Shown: in pieces, positions 51,438 to 58,868 of the stretch
How the letters are laid out: every line of letters starts with the position of its first letter
How positions within the stretch are numbered: the stretch's first letter is position 1
Source of the DNA: Ketobacter sp036337295
Lineage (GTDB): Bacteria > Pseudomonadota > Gammaproteobacteria > Pseudomonadales > Ketobacteraceae
DNA length: 64,000 nt
Reading direction: 5' to 3'
Assembly: GCA_036337295.1 (NCBI GenBank)
Contig: JAYZEN010000001.1
Coordinates: forward strand, 372,001 to 436,000
The notes under the pieces: model-generated
Database searches by the model: none
Seen by the model: the letters and a program-made list of their open reading frames with translations, nothing else
Told to the model about the DNA's origin: nothing
Program-made: the position numbers and the translations under genes

Positions 51438-52474
51438 GCCAGCACACACCCGACAACGCCAGCCACTCCAGCGCCAACCAACCCGCCGGAGCCCGCAAAA
51501 AGGTCGTCCAGGGGGAGAAACTCCGGGGCGCCGACAAGGTGGCCCGCATCCCGGTGAAGGTGATTCCCACCACCGAGTTGCCCCGCAAACCGGACTGGAT
51601 TCGGGTACGGGTGCCCGCCAACGGTGAGGTGCAACGCATCAAAAGCCTGTTGCGCAAACAAAAGCTCTATACCGTATGTGAAGAGGCCTCCTGCCCCAAC
51701 CTGCCGGAATGCTTCGGCGGCGGCACCGCTACCTTCATGATCATGGGGGATATCTGCACCCGCCGCTGCCCCTTCTGCGACGTGGCCCACGGCCGCCCCA
51801 ACCCGCTCGACCCGGACGAACCGGCCCATCTGGCGGAATCAGTGGAATCCCTGAACCTCAAATACGTGGTGGTCACCTCAGTGGACCGGGACGATCTGCG
51901 GGACGGCGGCGCCGCCCACTTCGGGGAATGCATCCGCGCCATTCGGGAGCGTTCCCCCAACACTCGGATTGAAGTGCTAGTGCCGGACTTCCGCGGCCGC
52001 ATGGACATCGCCCTGGATCTGCTGGCCGCCGATCCACCGGACGTGTTCAACCACAATCTGGAAAACGTGCCCCGGCTGTACAAAGCCATCCGCCCCGGCT
52101 CCGACTACCAGTGGTCCCTGGATCTGTTGCAGCGCTACAAACAGCGCATGCCCCAGGTGGCCACCAAGTCCGGCCTGATGGTGGGCCTGGGGGAAACCAA
52201 CGCAGAGGTCATGCAGGTGATGCGGGATCTGCGGGCTCACGATGTGGACATGGTCACCATCGGTCAGTACCTGCAACCCAGCAAGCAGCATGCCCCGGTC
52301 GATCGCTTTGTGCACCCGGATGAGTTCGAGGAATTCCGCCGTTTTGGTGAGGAACTGGGCTTCGTCAATGTGGCCAGCGGCCCCATGGTCCGCTCCTCCT
52401 ACCATGCCGACCTGCAGCACAAGGGCGAGGACGTCAACGCGATCCACAAAGCCAGCCTGAAACCCACCACCTGA
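51434..52474 (+). CDS. lipA: Lipoyl synthase
   Basis: 346-aa radical-SAM enzyme inserting two sulfurs into octanoyl groups. Auxiliary cluster Cys motif CEEASCPNLPEC (from residue 82), radical-SAM motif CTRRCPFC, and the closing RSSYHA with the ligand Ser. The start at 51434 is coupled to the lipB stop; earlier codons belong to lipB sequence. Confidence 0.97.
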   Translation: MSQHTPDNASHSSANQPAGARKKVVQGEKLRGADKVARIPVKVIPTTELPRKPDWIRVRVPANGEVQRIKSLLRKQKLYTVCEEASCPNLPECFGGGTATFMIMGDICTRRCPFCDVAHGRPNPLDPDEPAHLAESVESLNLKYVVVTSVDRDDLRDGGAAHFGECIRAIRERSPNTRIEVLVPDFRGRMDIALDLLAADPPDVFNHNLENVPRLYKAIRPGSDYQWSLDLLQRYKQRMPQVATKSGLMVGLGETNAEVMQVMRDLRAHDVDMVTIGQYLQPSKQHAPVDRFVHPDEFEEFRRFGEELGFVNVASGPMVRSSYHADLQHKGEDVNAIHKASLKPTT

Positions 52475-52478
52475 TCCC

Positions 52479-53834
52479 ATGGAAGCCTCCTTTGAACCCC
52501 TGGTCCACTGGCTGGGGGAACATCAGGACTGGATTCTGATCGCCATCGCCCTGGTGTCGTTTCTGGAATCCCTCGCCCTGGTGGGCATCGTGGTACCCGG
52601 GGTGGCCCTGCTGTTCGCCGCCGGCACCGCCGCCGGCAGCACCGGCCTCAATCCGGCGTGGGTGCTGTTCGCGGCATTTGCAGGGGCCGTGGCAGGGGAC
52701 GGTCTCAGCTTTCTGCTGGGTTACCGCTATCACACCAAAATCCGCCAGGTCCCCCCCTTCAAAACCCGGCCGGAGTGGATTGCCAAAGGTGAACGCTTCT
52801 TCCGAAAATACGGATTGATGGGCATCGTCATCGGGCGCTTCGTGGGGCCGATTCGGCCGATCATGCCCCTGGTGGCCGGCTTTATGCAGATGAAGCCGAC
52901 CTCGTTCCTCACCATCAATATGCTGAGCGCACTGGCCTGGGCACCGTTTTATCTGATGCCGGGATACCTGGTGGGGGCCAGCCTGGAGGGCGAAGGGGCC
53001 CTGTCCGGCAGTCACCTGATGTTCCTGGCGGTGATGGTGGTCAGCGGCTGGCTGCTGGCCCAGCTGTTGTGGTGGAGCCACGACCACATCCGGCAACGAC
53101 GCAACAAACTGCTGCTGGCCCTGATATCAGGCGCGGCCTGCCTGGCCCTGTTCGTCATGGTGTCGCAGCTCATGCAACTGGACAGCGTCATGGCCCTGAA
53201 CCAACGCTTCAGCCTGTGGGCACTTAGTCTGCGCCACAGCTGGCTGGATGATTTCTTCATTGGCCTGACACAACTGGGCTATCGTGCCCCCATGACCCTG
53301 TGGGGCGTACTGGTGACCCTGGCCCTGCTGCTGCAACGCAACGCCTATGCTGCAGGGCTCTGGGCCGGCACCCTGCTGCTGGCACAAACCCTGTTGTTCG
53401 GCTTGAAAAACCTGTTCGCCTGGCCACGGCCAAGCCTGGTGGCGATGCCTCCGGACTCCTATGCCTTCCCCAGCGGCCACACCACCATGAGCCTGGTTTT
53501 CCTTGGCACCCTGGCCATCCTGTGCCTGCCGGGGGTGAGCGCCGGCCGGCAGAAAGCTGTACTCAGCGGGCTGTGTATCCTGGTCACCATCATAGCCTCC
53601 ACCCGCCTGTATTTAACCGTACATTGGCCGACGGATGTGGTGGGCGGATTACTGCTGGGCGGCCTGGTGCTGGCCCTGCTCTATACCGTTGTACTGAAAC
53701 GGCCATTCCGTACAATACGGCCTTGGCCCGTCGCCCTGGCTTCACTGGCCGCCTGGGTGATCAGCCTGCTGGTCTGGGTGCTGCCTGATTACAGTGACAT
53801 CCTGGATCGCTACCTGCCGGTCATCCTGAACTGA
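52479..53834 (+). CDS. DedA-PAP2 fusion membrane protein
   Basis: 451-aa polytopic protein. The N-terminal half (1-200) is a DedA/SNARE-associated domain with ESLALVGIVVPG, GDGLSFLLGYR and GRFVGPIRPIMPLVAGFM. The C-terminal half is a PAP2 phosphatase, with its three motifs LKNLFAWPRP, YAFPSGHTT and SRLYLTVHWPTDV-like sequence. DedA proteins move undecaprenyl phosphate or phospholipids across the membrane; PAP2 removes phosphate from lipid pyrophosphates. The fusion suggests recycling of undecaprenyl pyrophosphate, which fits the wall genes upstream. It starts five bases after lipA. Confidence 0.88.
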   Translation: MEASFEPLVHWLGEHQDWILIAIALVSFLESLALVGIVVPGVALLFAAGTAAGSTGLNPAWVLFAAFAGAVAGDGLSFLLGYRYHTKIRQVPPFKTRPEWIAKGERFFRKYGLMGIVIGRFVGPIRPIMPLVAGFMQMKPTSFLTINMLSALAWAPFYLMPGYLVGASLEGEGALSGSHLMFLAVMVVSGWLLAQLLWWSHDHIRQRRNKLLLALISGAACLALFVMVSQLMQLDSVMALNQRFSLWALSLRHSWLDDFFIGLTQLGYRAPMTLWGVLVTLALLLQRNAYAAGLWAGTLLLAQTLLFGLKNLFAWPRPSLVAMPPDSYAFPSGHTTMSLVFLGTLAILCLPGVSAGRQKAVLSGLCILVTIIASTRLYLTVHWPTDVVGGLLLGGLVLALLYTVVLKRPFRTIRPWPVALASLAAWVISLLVWVLPDYSDILDRYLPVILN

Positions 53835-53862
53835 TTCCCATCCGCCAAGCAACGAGTACTCC

Positions 53863-54711
53863 GTGGACGATAAACGCAAAGGCCTGCTGTTCCTGCACAG
53901 CGCCATCCTGATATTTGGTGGCACCGGGCTGTTCGCCAAATTGATCGCATTGCCCGCCACCGACATCACGGTGTGGCGCAGTTTCATCGCGGTGGGGGTC
54001 ATCCTGGCGCTGTTGCTGATCCGGCGGCGTCCGTTGGCGCTGCAGCAACCCAAAGACGCCCTGATCATGGCGCTGAATGGCATCCTGCTGGGCCTGCATT
54101 GGGCCACTTACTTCCAGGCCATGCAGGTGGCCGGAGTGGCGGTGGGGATGGTGGCCATGTACACCTACCCCATCATGATCGTGTTCCTGGAACCCCTCTT
54201 CACAGGCCACCGACCGCACCGGTCAGACGTGCTGTGTGCCCTGGTGATGCTGGCGGGCGTTGTGCTGCTGGTACCGGAATTCGACCTGGCCAACAACATC
54301 ACCCAGGGCGTGTGCTGGGGCGTGCTCTCCGCCGCCCTGTTTGCCCTGCGTAATGTGATCCAGGGTCATTACCTGAAAGGATACAGCGGCGAGACCAGTA
54401 TTCTGTATCAAGGGGTATTGGCTGGGCTGGTGATCATACCGTTCATGACCACCGATCCCCGGGCAGTGGCAACCGATGACCTGTTGAAGTTGCTGTTACT
54501 GGGCGCCCTCTTCACCGCCCTGCCCCACAGTTTTTTTGCCAACAGCCTGCGCTACCTGAAAGCGAAAACCGTGGGCTTGATCGGTTGCCTGCAGCCGGTG
54601 TACGGCACCCTGCTGGCCTTCCTGCTGCTGGCGGAGGAACCCGGGCTGATGACCCTGCTGGGGGGTGCCATCATCATCGGCACGGCGGCCTTCGAAACCT
54701 ATCGTTCCTGA
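53863..54711 (+). CDS. EamA/DMT-superfamily transporter
   Basis: 282 aa with about ten membrane segments in two EamA repeats, for example GGTGLFAKLIALPATDITVW in the first and LKAKTVGLIGCLQPVYGTL in the second. It probably exports an amino acid or metabolite; the substrate is unknown. The start is GTG at 53863, 28 bases after the DedA-PAP2 gene. No strong ribosome site is seen. Confidence 0.8.
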   Translation: MDDKRKGLLFLHSAILIFGGTGLFAKLIALPATDITVWRSFIAVGVILALLLIRRRPLALQQPKDALIMALNGILLGLHWATYFQAMQVAGVAVGMVAMYTYPIMIVFLEPLFTGHRPHRSDVLCALVMLAGVVLLVPEFDLANNITQGVCWGVLSAALFALRNVIQGHYLKGYSGETSILYQGVLAGLVIIPFMTTDPRAVATDDLLKLLLLGALFTALPHSFFANSLRYLKAKTVGLIGCLQPVYGTLLAFLLLAEEPGLMTLLGGAIIIGTAAFETYRS

Positions 54712-55032
54712 TGTCTTGCGTTTGTAACAGTTTGTATATATGATCGCGCCACTCCCTCGGATCAGCCGTACCGAAACTATTCACTAGAAAGCGTATGGCT
54801 GATGTGAGGGAGACCAAACCTCCTTTTCTCCCCTGTTTGGCCGAAACACTGAGACAAAGCTGCCATTTTGCATTGAAAATGTGACCAAAGCCCTTGAACC
54901 GGTTACATAAATCAACACGAAATGACTGCGAACCGCTTTGCATTTTTTGTAACTAGGGGATTACAATTCATAAAATTTATACAATAAACAACCGTTCTAC
55001 TTCCACCTGACACACTGACCACTGATTGCTCC
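54712..55032. other. Intergenic region upstream of the signalling cluster
   Basis: 321 AT-richer bases. Apart from the promoter at 54947-54976, no gene, repeat or operator can be identified. Confidence 0.5.
54947..54976 (+). promoter_or_regulatory. Likely promoter of the DUF3391-HD-GYP gene
   Basis: TTGTAA (54947-54952) and TAAAAT (54971-54976), 18 bases apart, about 55 bases before the start at 55033, in an AT-rich stretch. Confidence 0.45.
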
Positions 55033-56310
55033 ATGGCCGTTCGAACTCAGAAACTGATAACGGATGATATACAGATAGGCATGTTCGTCTCGGGCATTGA
55101 TCGCCCGTGGCGCGAAACGCCGTTTCCGATTCAGGGCTTTCACATTGAGAACCGGGCGCAACTGGAGAAGATTCAGCACCTGTGCAAGTGGGTGTACGTG
55201 GATGTACAGAAATCCAGAACCCTGAACAGCGTTTCCCCGGCGCAGGAATTCACCTTCGTCTCCGGGTATTTCGAAGAAAAGCAGCGCAGGAACGGCCGCG
55301 AGCTGCTGAACCTGCGTATTCGCACCATGCAGAATGACCGGCCCTATAAACGGCTGACGAACCTGAACGCCGAGATGCGGCAGGCGCGCAAGGTGCACCG
55401 CCGCATCCGCGATCGCATCAAACGCACCCTGCGGGCCATGGCCGGTGAAGGCCGCCTCAGCATCCAGGATCTGCGGGATGTCTCCAACGAGCTGGTGAAC
55501 AGTGTGATCCGCAACCCGGACGCCTTTGCCTACCTGTCGCGCATTGATTCCCACAGCGAAGACGCCCTCAATTACAGCATCCGGGTGGCCTCCTGGGCCG
55601 TGCTCACCGGGCGTCACCTGGACCTGACCCGGGATGCCATGTCGGACCTGGCTCTGGCGGCGCTGCTGTGCAAGATTGGCTACACCACCATTCCCCAGGA
55701 AATCCTGCGGGTCAAAGGCACCCCCACTCCCCACATGAACGAGATGCTCAAGTGGTCCCTGATGAAGGGGGTCAAACTGCTGCGGGCCAGCGACCAGTTC
55801 AGCAGCCGCATCGTGAAGCTGGTGTCCCATCACCTGGAACGCCATGACGGCAGTGGCTTTCCCCGCGGAGTCTCCGGTCGCCACATTCCCTTCCTGTCCC
55901 AGGTGATCGGCCTGTCCGATTATTATGAAAGCCTGGTCAGTTACGATTTTCGGGATGAACCCCTGTCCTCCGCCGATGCGGTGCGGGAGCTGTTCTCCCA
56001 GCGCGATATCCTGTTCGATGCCTCCCTGGTGGAGGAGTTCATCCAGGCCATCGGGCTGTACCCCACCGGCTCGGTGGTGACACTGAACGATGACCGCCTG
56101 GCGGTGGTGATCGGCCAGAACAAGGCACGCCTGAAGCCCAAGCTGCTGATCCTGGAAGATCAGCGTAAACCCTGGCAAGTCTTCAAGCGCCGCATTCTGG
56201 ACCTGGAAGCCTCCAGCGGTGAGGACTTTATCGTCGCCAGCCAGCCGGCCCTGGCGCACGACAGCGATCACCGCGACCGCTACTACTTCCGCCATGCAGG
56301 TTCACTCTAG
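55033..56310 (+). CDS. DUF3391 plus degenerate HD-GYP domain protein
   Basis: 425-aa cytoplasmic protein. DUF3391 occupies about 5-130 (IQIGMFVSGIDRPW, WVYVDVQKSR). The HD-GYP domain (about 170-345) has lost key residues: ALLCKIGYTTIP stands where LLHDIGK is expected (near 211-222), and the following His is also missing. HHLERHDGSGFP keeps the second site, with GYP changed to GFP. A catalytic phosphodiesterase role is therefore doubtful; it may sense cyclic di-GMP or act as a scaffold. A diguanylate cyclase gene follows. Confidence 0.85.
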   Translation: MAVRTQKLITDDIQIGMFVSGIDRPWRETPFPIQGFHIENRAQLEKIQHLCKWVYVDVQKSRTLNSVSPAQEFTFVSGYFEEKQRRNGRELLNLRIRTMQNDRPYKRLTNLNAEMRQARKVHRRIRDRIKRTLRAMAGEGRLSIQDLRDVSNELVNSVIRNPDAFAYLSRIDSHSEDALNYSIRVASWAVLTGRHLDLTRDAMSDLALAALLCKIGYTTIPQEILRVKGTPTPHMNEMLKWSLMKGVKLLRASDQFSSRIVKLVSHHLERHDGSGFPRGVSGRHIPFLSQVIGLSDYYESLVSYDFRDEPLSSADAVRELFSQRDILFDASLVEEFIQAIGLYPTGSVVTLNDDRLAVVIGQNKARLKPKLLILEDQRKPWQVFKRRILDLEASSGEDFIVASQPALAHDSDHRDRYYFRHAGSL

Positions 56311-56429
56311 GGTCCGCACTTCAGTGTGTTTTTCAACCGCCCATCGGCCAGGGCAGGCAGGTGGGCGCAAACTCTGCTAAACCTAATAAAAAAATAATCA
56401 AAGATGCCCCAGGTAATACCTGACCGCGA

Positions 56430-57701
56430 ATGTCTCAGCTGATTCTCCGCACCGACAATCTGATCATCACCGACCCGGCCCTCAAACATGAGATTGAGGA
56501 TGTGCTGGCGTCCGGCTTTCGCTTGTTGCGCTTTCCGGATTTTCTGGAGCGCCACTTCGCCGCCTCCTATCGCAAACTGGCCCTCAAGAACATGCTGTCC
56601 AACGCCCTGTACCTGCTGGGGCTCTATGTGTTGCTGGGGATCGTGGCCTTCGTGCAGTTCGCGGAACTGGACAAGGGCTGGTTTGGCGCGGCTTACGTGA
56701 TTACCGGCGTCGGCCTGGTGTCCATCAACGTCTGCGCCCGCCTGCCCGCCCTGGACCACGCCTTTCACTGGTATACCGGTGCGGCCGCCATGATCGCCCT
56801 CACCGCCATCATGGTCAGCTCCACCACCATTCACGATCCGCTGGGCCAGGCCGGCATTCATGCCATCAATATCTATGTGGTCATCATCATTTATGCCATG
56901 TCGAAGATGCGCTTCTACAACACGGTGATCTGGTGCCACCTGGCCGGCCTGGCCACGCTGATCATCAGCAAGGTGACCTCGCTCCACTACACCCAGTTTG
57001 AGTTTCAGGCGTTCTTTGTGTTTGCCAACATCATCGGGATGGGCATCGCCTACATCATCGAGCACCGGGAGCGGGCCATGTTTCTGCAGGGCCTGCTGCT
57101 GGATATCGACAAAGCGGAAAAGGACCTGCTGAACCAGTACCTGGAACGTCTGTCGCGGGAGGACTCCCTCACCGGGCTGGCCAACCGTCGCTACTTTGAT
57201 GAACGATTGAAAATGGAATGGCATCGTTGCCTGCGGGAGAAAAAACCGCTGTCCGTGATTCTGCTGGATATTGATTACTTCAAACAGTACAACGACCACT
57301 ACGGTCACATGGCCGGAGATCACTGCCTGGTGCAGGTGGCCCGGGCCCTGAAAAAAGAGGCCAGCCGCCCGGCAGAACTGGTGGGGCGCTACGGGGGGGA
57401 GGAATTCATTCTGCTATACCCCAACATCGACGCCACCCAGATCAAAAATACCCTGATGCGCATCCAGCAACGCATCGTCGACCTTGAAATCCCCCACGAG
57501 AGCTCCCAGGTGAAAAAGGTCCTCACCGCCAGCCTCGGGGCCGCCACCGTGTTCCCGGTGAAAAGCCTGGACCCGGAGAAACTGGTGAGCGCCGCCGACC
57601 AGATGCTCTACAAATCCAAGGAGAACGGCCGCAACGGTTGGTCCAGCACCCAGATTTCCCATTGCGAGCCGGAACAGCAAACCCTCATTCAACTCAACTG
57701 A
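56430..57701 (+). CDS. Membrane-bound diguanylate cyclase (GGDEF)
   Basis: 423 aa. About six membrane helices (50-215) form a sensory region like the MASE group. After a short coiled linker, a GGDEF domain (about 250-400) has SLTGLANRRYFD and the active site GRYGGEEF (GGEEF near 323-327). The inhibitory site reads RPAE instead of RxxD, so product inhibition may be weakened. It makes cyclic di-GMP. It lies 119 bases after the degenerate HD-GYP gene. Confidence 0.88.
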   Translation: MSQLILRTDNLIITDPALKHEIEDVLASGFRLLRFPDFLERHFAASYRKLALKNMLSNALYLLGLYVLLGIVAFVQFAELDKGWFGAAYVITGVGLVSINVCARLPALDHAFHWYTGAAAMIALTAIMVSSTTIHDPLGQAGIHAINIYVVIIIYAMSKMRFYNTVIWCHLAGLATLIISKVTSLHYTQFEFQAFFVFANIIGMGIAYIIEHRERAMFLQGLLLDIDKAEKDLLNQYLERLSREDSLTGLANRRYFDERLKMEWHRCLREKKPLSVILLDIDYFKQYNDHYGHMAGDHCLVQVARALKKEASRPAELVGRYGGEEFILLYPNIDATQIKNTLMRIQQRIVDLEIPHESSQVKKVLTASLGAATVFPVKSLDPEKLVSAADQMLYKSKENGRNGWSSTQISHCEPEQQTLIQLN

Positions 57702-57809
57702 TGCCACCCAGCTTGGTGATCGCGCGCTGCCCATAGTAAGATTCCCTATTCCCCAAAAAGCCAAAAAACAACAAACAAAAAAAACAACAAGCATCAAAGA
57801 GGTTTCTGT

Positions 57810-58778
57810 ATGAAGCGCGTTATGGCCATCGCCGCCTGCATTGTCCTGCTCACCCTGGCGGTTCTGTTCTGGGGCAGCATCGGGGACAGCACGCCGCAGC
57901 CAGAAACCGGACTCGCACCCGCTGGTCAACAGCCCCAACCCACGCCCGACCTTGACCACCAGTCTGCCCTTGAGCCCGCAGTCATCGACCAAACCGCTGC
58001 AGTGAAGATCGAAGGATTTGCCGTGCGGCGGGATGGCCAGGGTAATCTGCTGCCGGGTCCGGAAACCCGGGCCCTGTTCGACAGCCTGGCCCGGCAACAG
58101 GGGCCACTGCCTGCTGACCAGTGGAAAGACCATATCCTGGAATCCTATCGCGGACGCCTGGGTGAACCGGCCTACACGCAACTGGAAGCCTTGCTGGATC
58201 GTTACATTGAATACAACCTGGCGCTGCAGTTGTTGCCCATGGACGGCGTTGCCAGCCTGGGGGCTGCACTGGATCACGTACGCCAGATCCGGCAGGAGTA
58301 TCTGGGTGAGGCCAACGCGGCCATGTTCCAGGACTGGCAGCAAATGGAAACCTTCACCCGCCAGTTTGTGGAACAGGTCACCAGCAGCCAGGACGTCGCC
58401 CAATTGCAGCAGTCCCTGCAGGAGCAGGTCTATGCCCTGCCCGCCACCGTGCAAGCCAATGCCCAGAAAGTGCTGGACCAGAGCCAGGACCTGTTCAATG
58501 CCCTGTCAAATTCAACCGGGGCCGAACGCGACCTGATCCAGGGTATTGCCGAGCAAATGGCGGCCCGTGCGCTGATGCAGCCGGACTTTACCTTTGGCGA
58601 ACCCAGCGCTGAATTCATGGACCAGTACAACCGCTACACGGGCGCCAAGCAAAACCTGCTGGCCACCGGCCGCATTCAGTCAGAAGACGATCCTGAACTG
58701 GCGGCGTTGCGCCAGCGTTACTTTTCCGGCCCGGAACTGTTGCGGGTCAAAACTCTGGACCGGGCGGAAATGTATTGA
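57810..58778 (+). CDS. Lipase chaperone (LifO)-like protein
   Basis: 322 aa with an N-terminal membrane anchor (about 4-24), a Pro/Gln-rich spacer (28-60), and a helical body. Blocks such as LFDSLARQQGPLPADQWKD, VRQIRQEYLGEANAAMFQDW and RQRYFSGPE follow the order of lipase-specific foldases, which hold a lipase during folding in the periplasm. The normally conserved RxxFDYY(F/C)LSAxGE motif is changed to RALFDSLARQQG here. No lipase gene is adjacent, which is unusual. The family call is moderately sure. Confidence 0.65.
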   Translation: MKRVMAIAACIVLLTLAVLFWGSIGDSTPQPETGLAPAGQQPQPTPDLDHQSALEPAVIDQTAAVKIEGFAVRRDGQGNLLPGPETRALFDSLARQQGPLPADQWKDHILESYRGRLGEPAYTQLEALLDRYIEYNLALQLLPMDGVASLGAALDHVRQIRQEYLGEANAAMFQDWQQMETFTRQFVEQVTSSQDVAQLQQSLQEQVYALPATVQANAQKVLDQSQDLFNALSNSTGAERDLIQGIAEQMAARALMQPDFTFGEPSAEFMDQYNRYTGAKQNLLATGRIQSEDDPELAALRQRYFSGPELLRVKTLDRAEMY

Positions 58779-58868
58779 TAACCCTATGGATCTCCGGCGC
58801 TTGCCGAAAAGTTGTGCTATACATTAAATGTTGGGCTCTCTTTTCAGACCTTTGGAAACGCCAAATAA

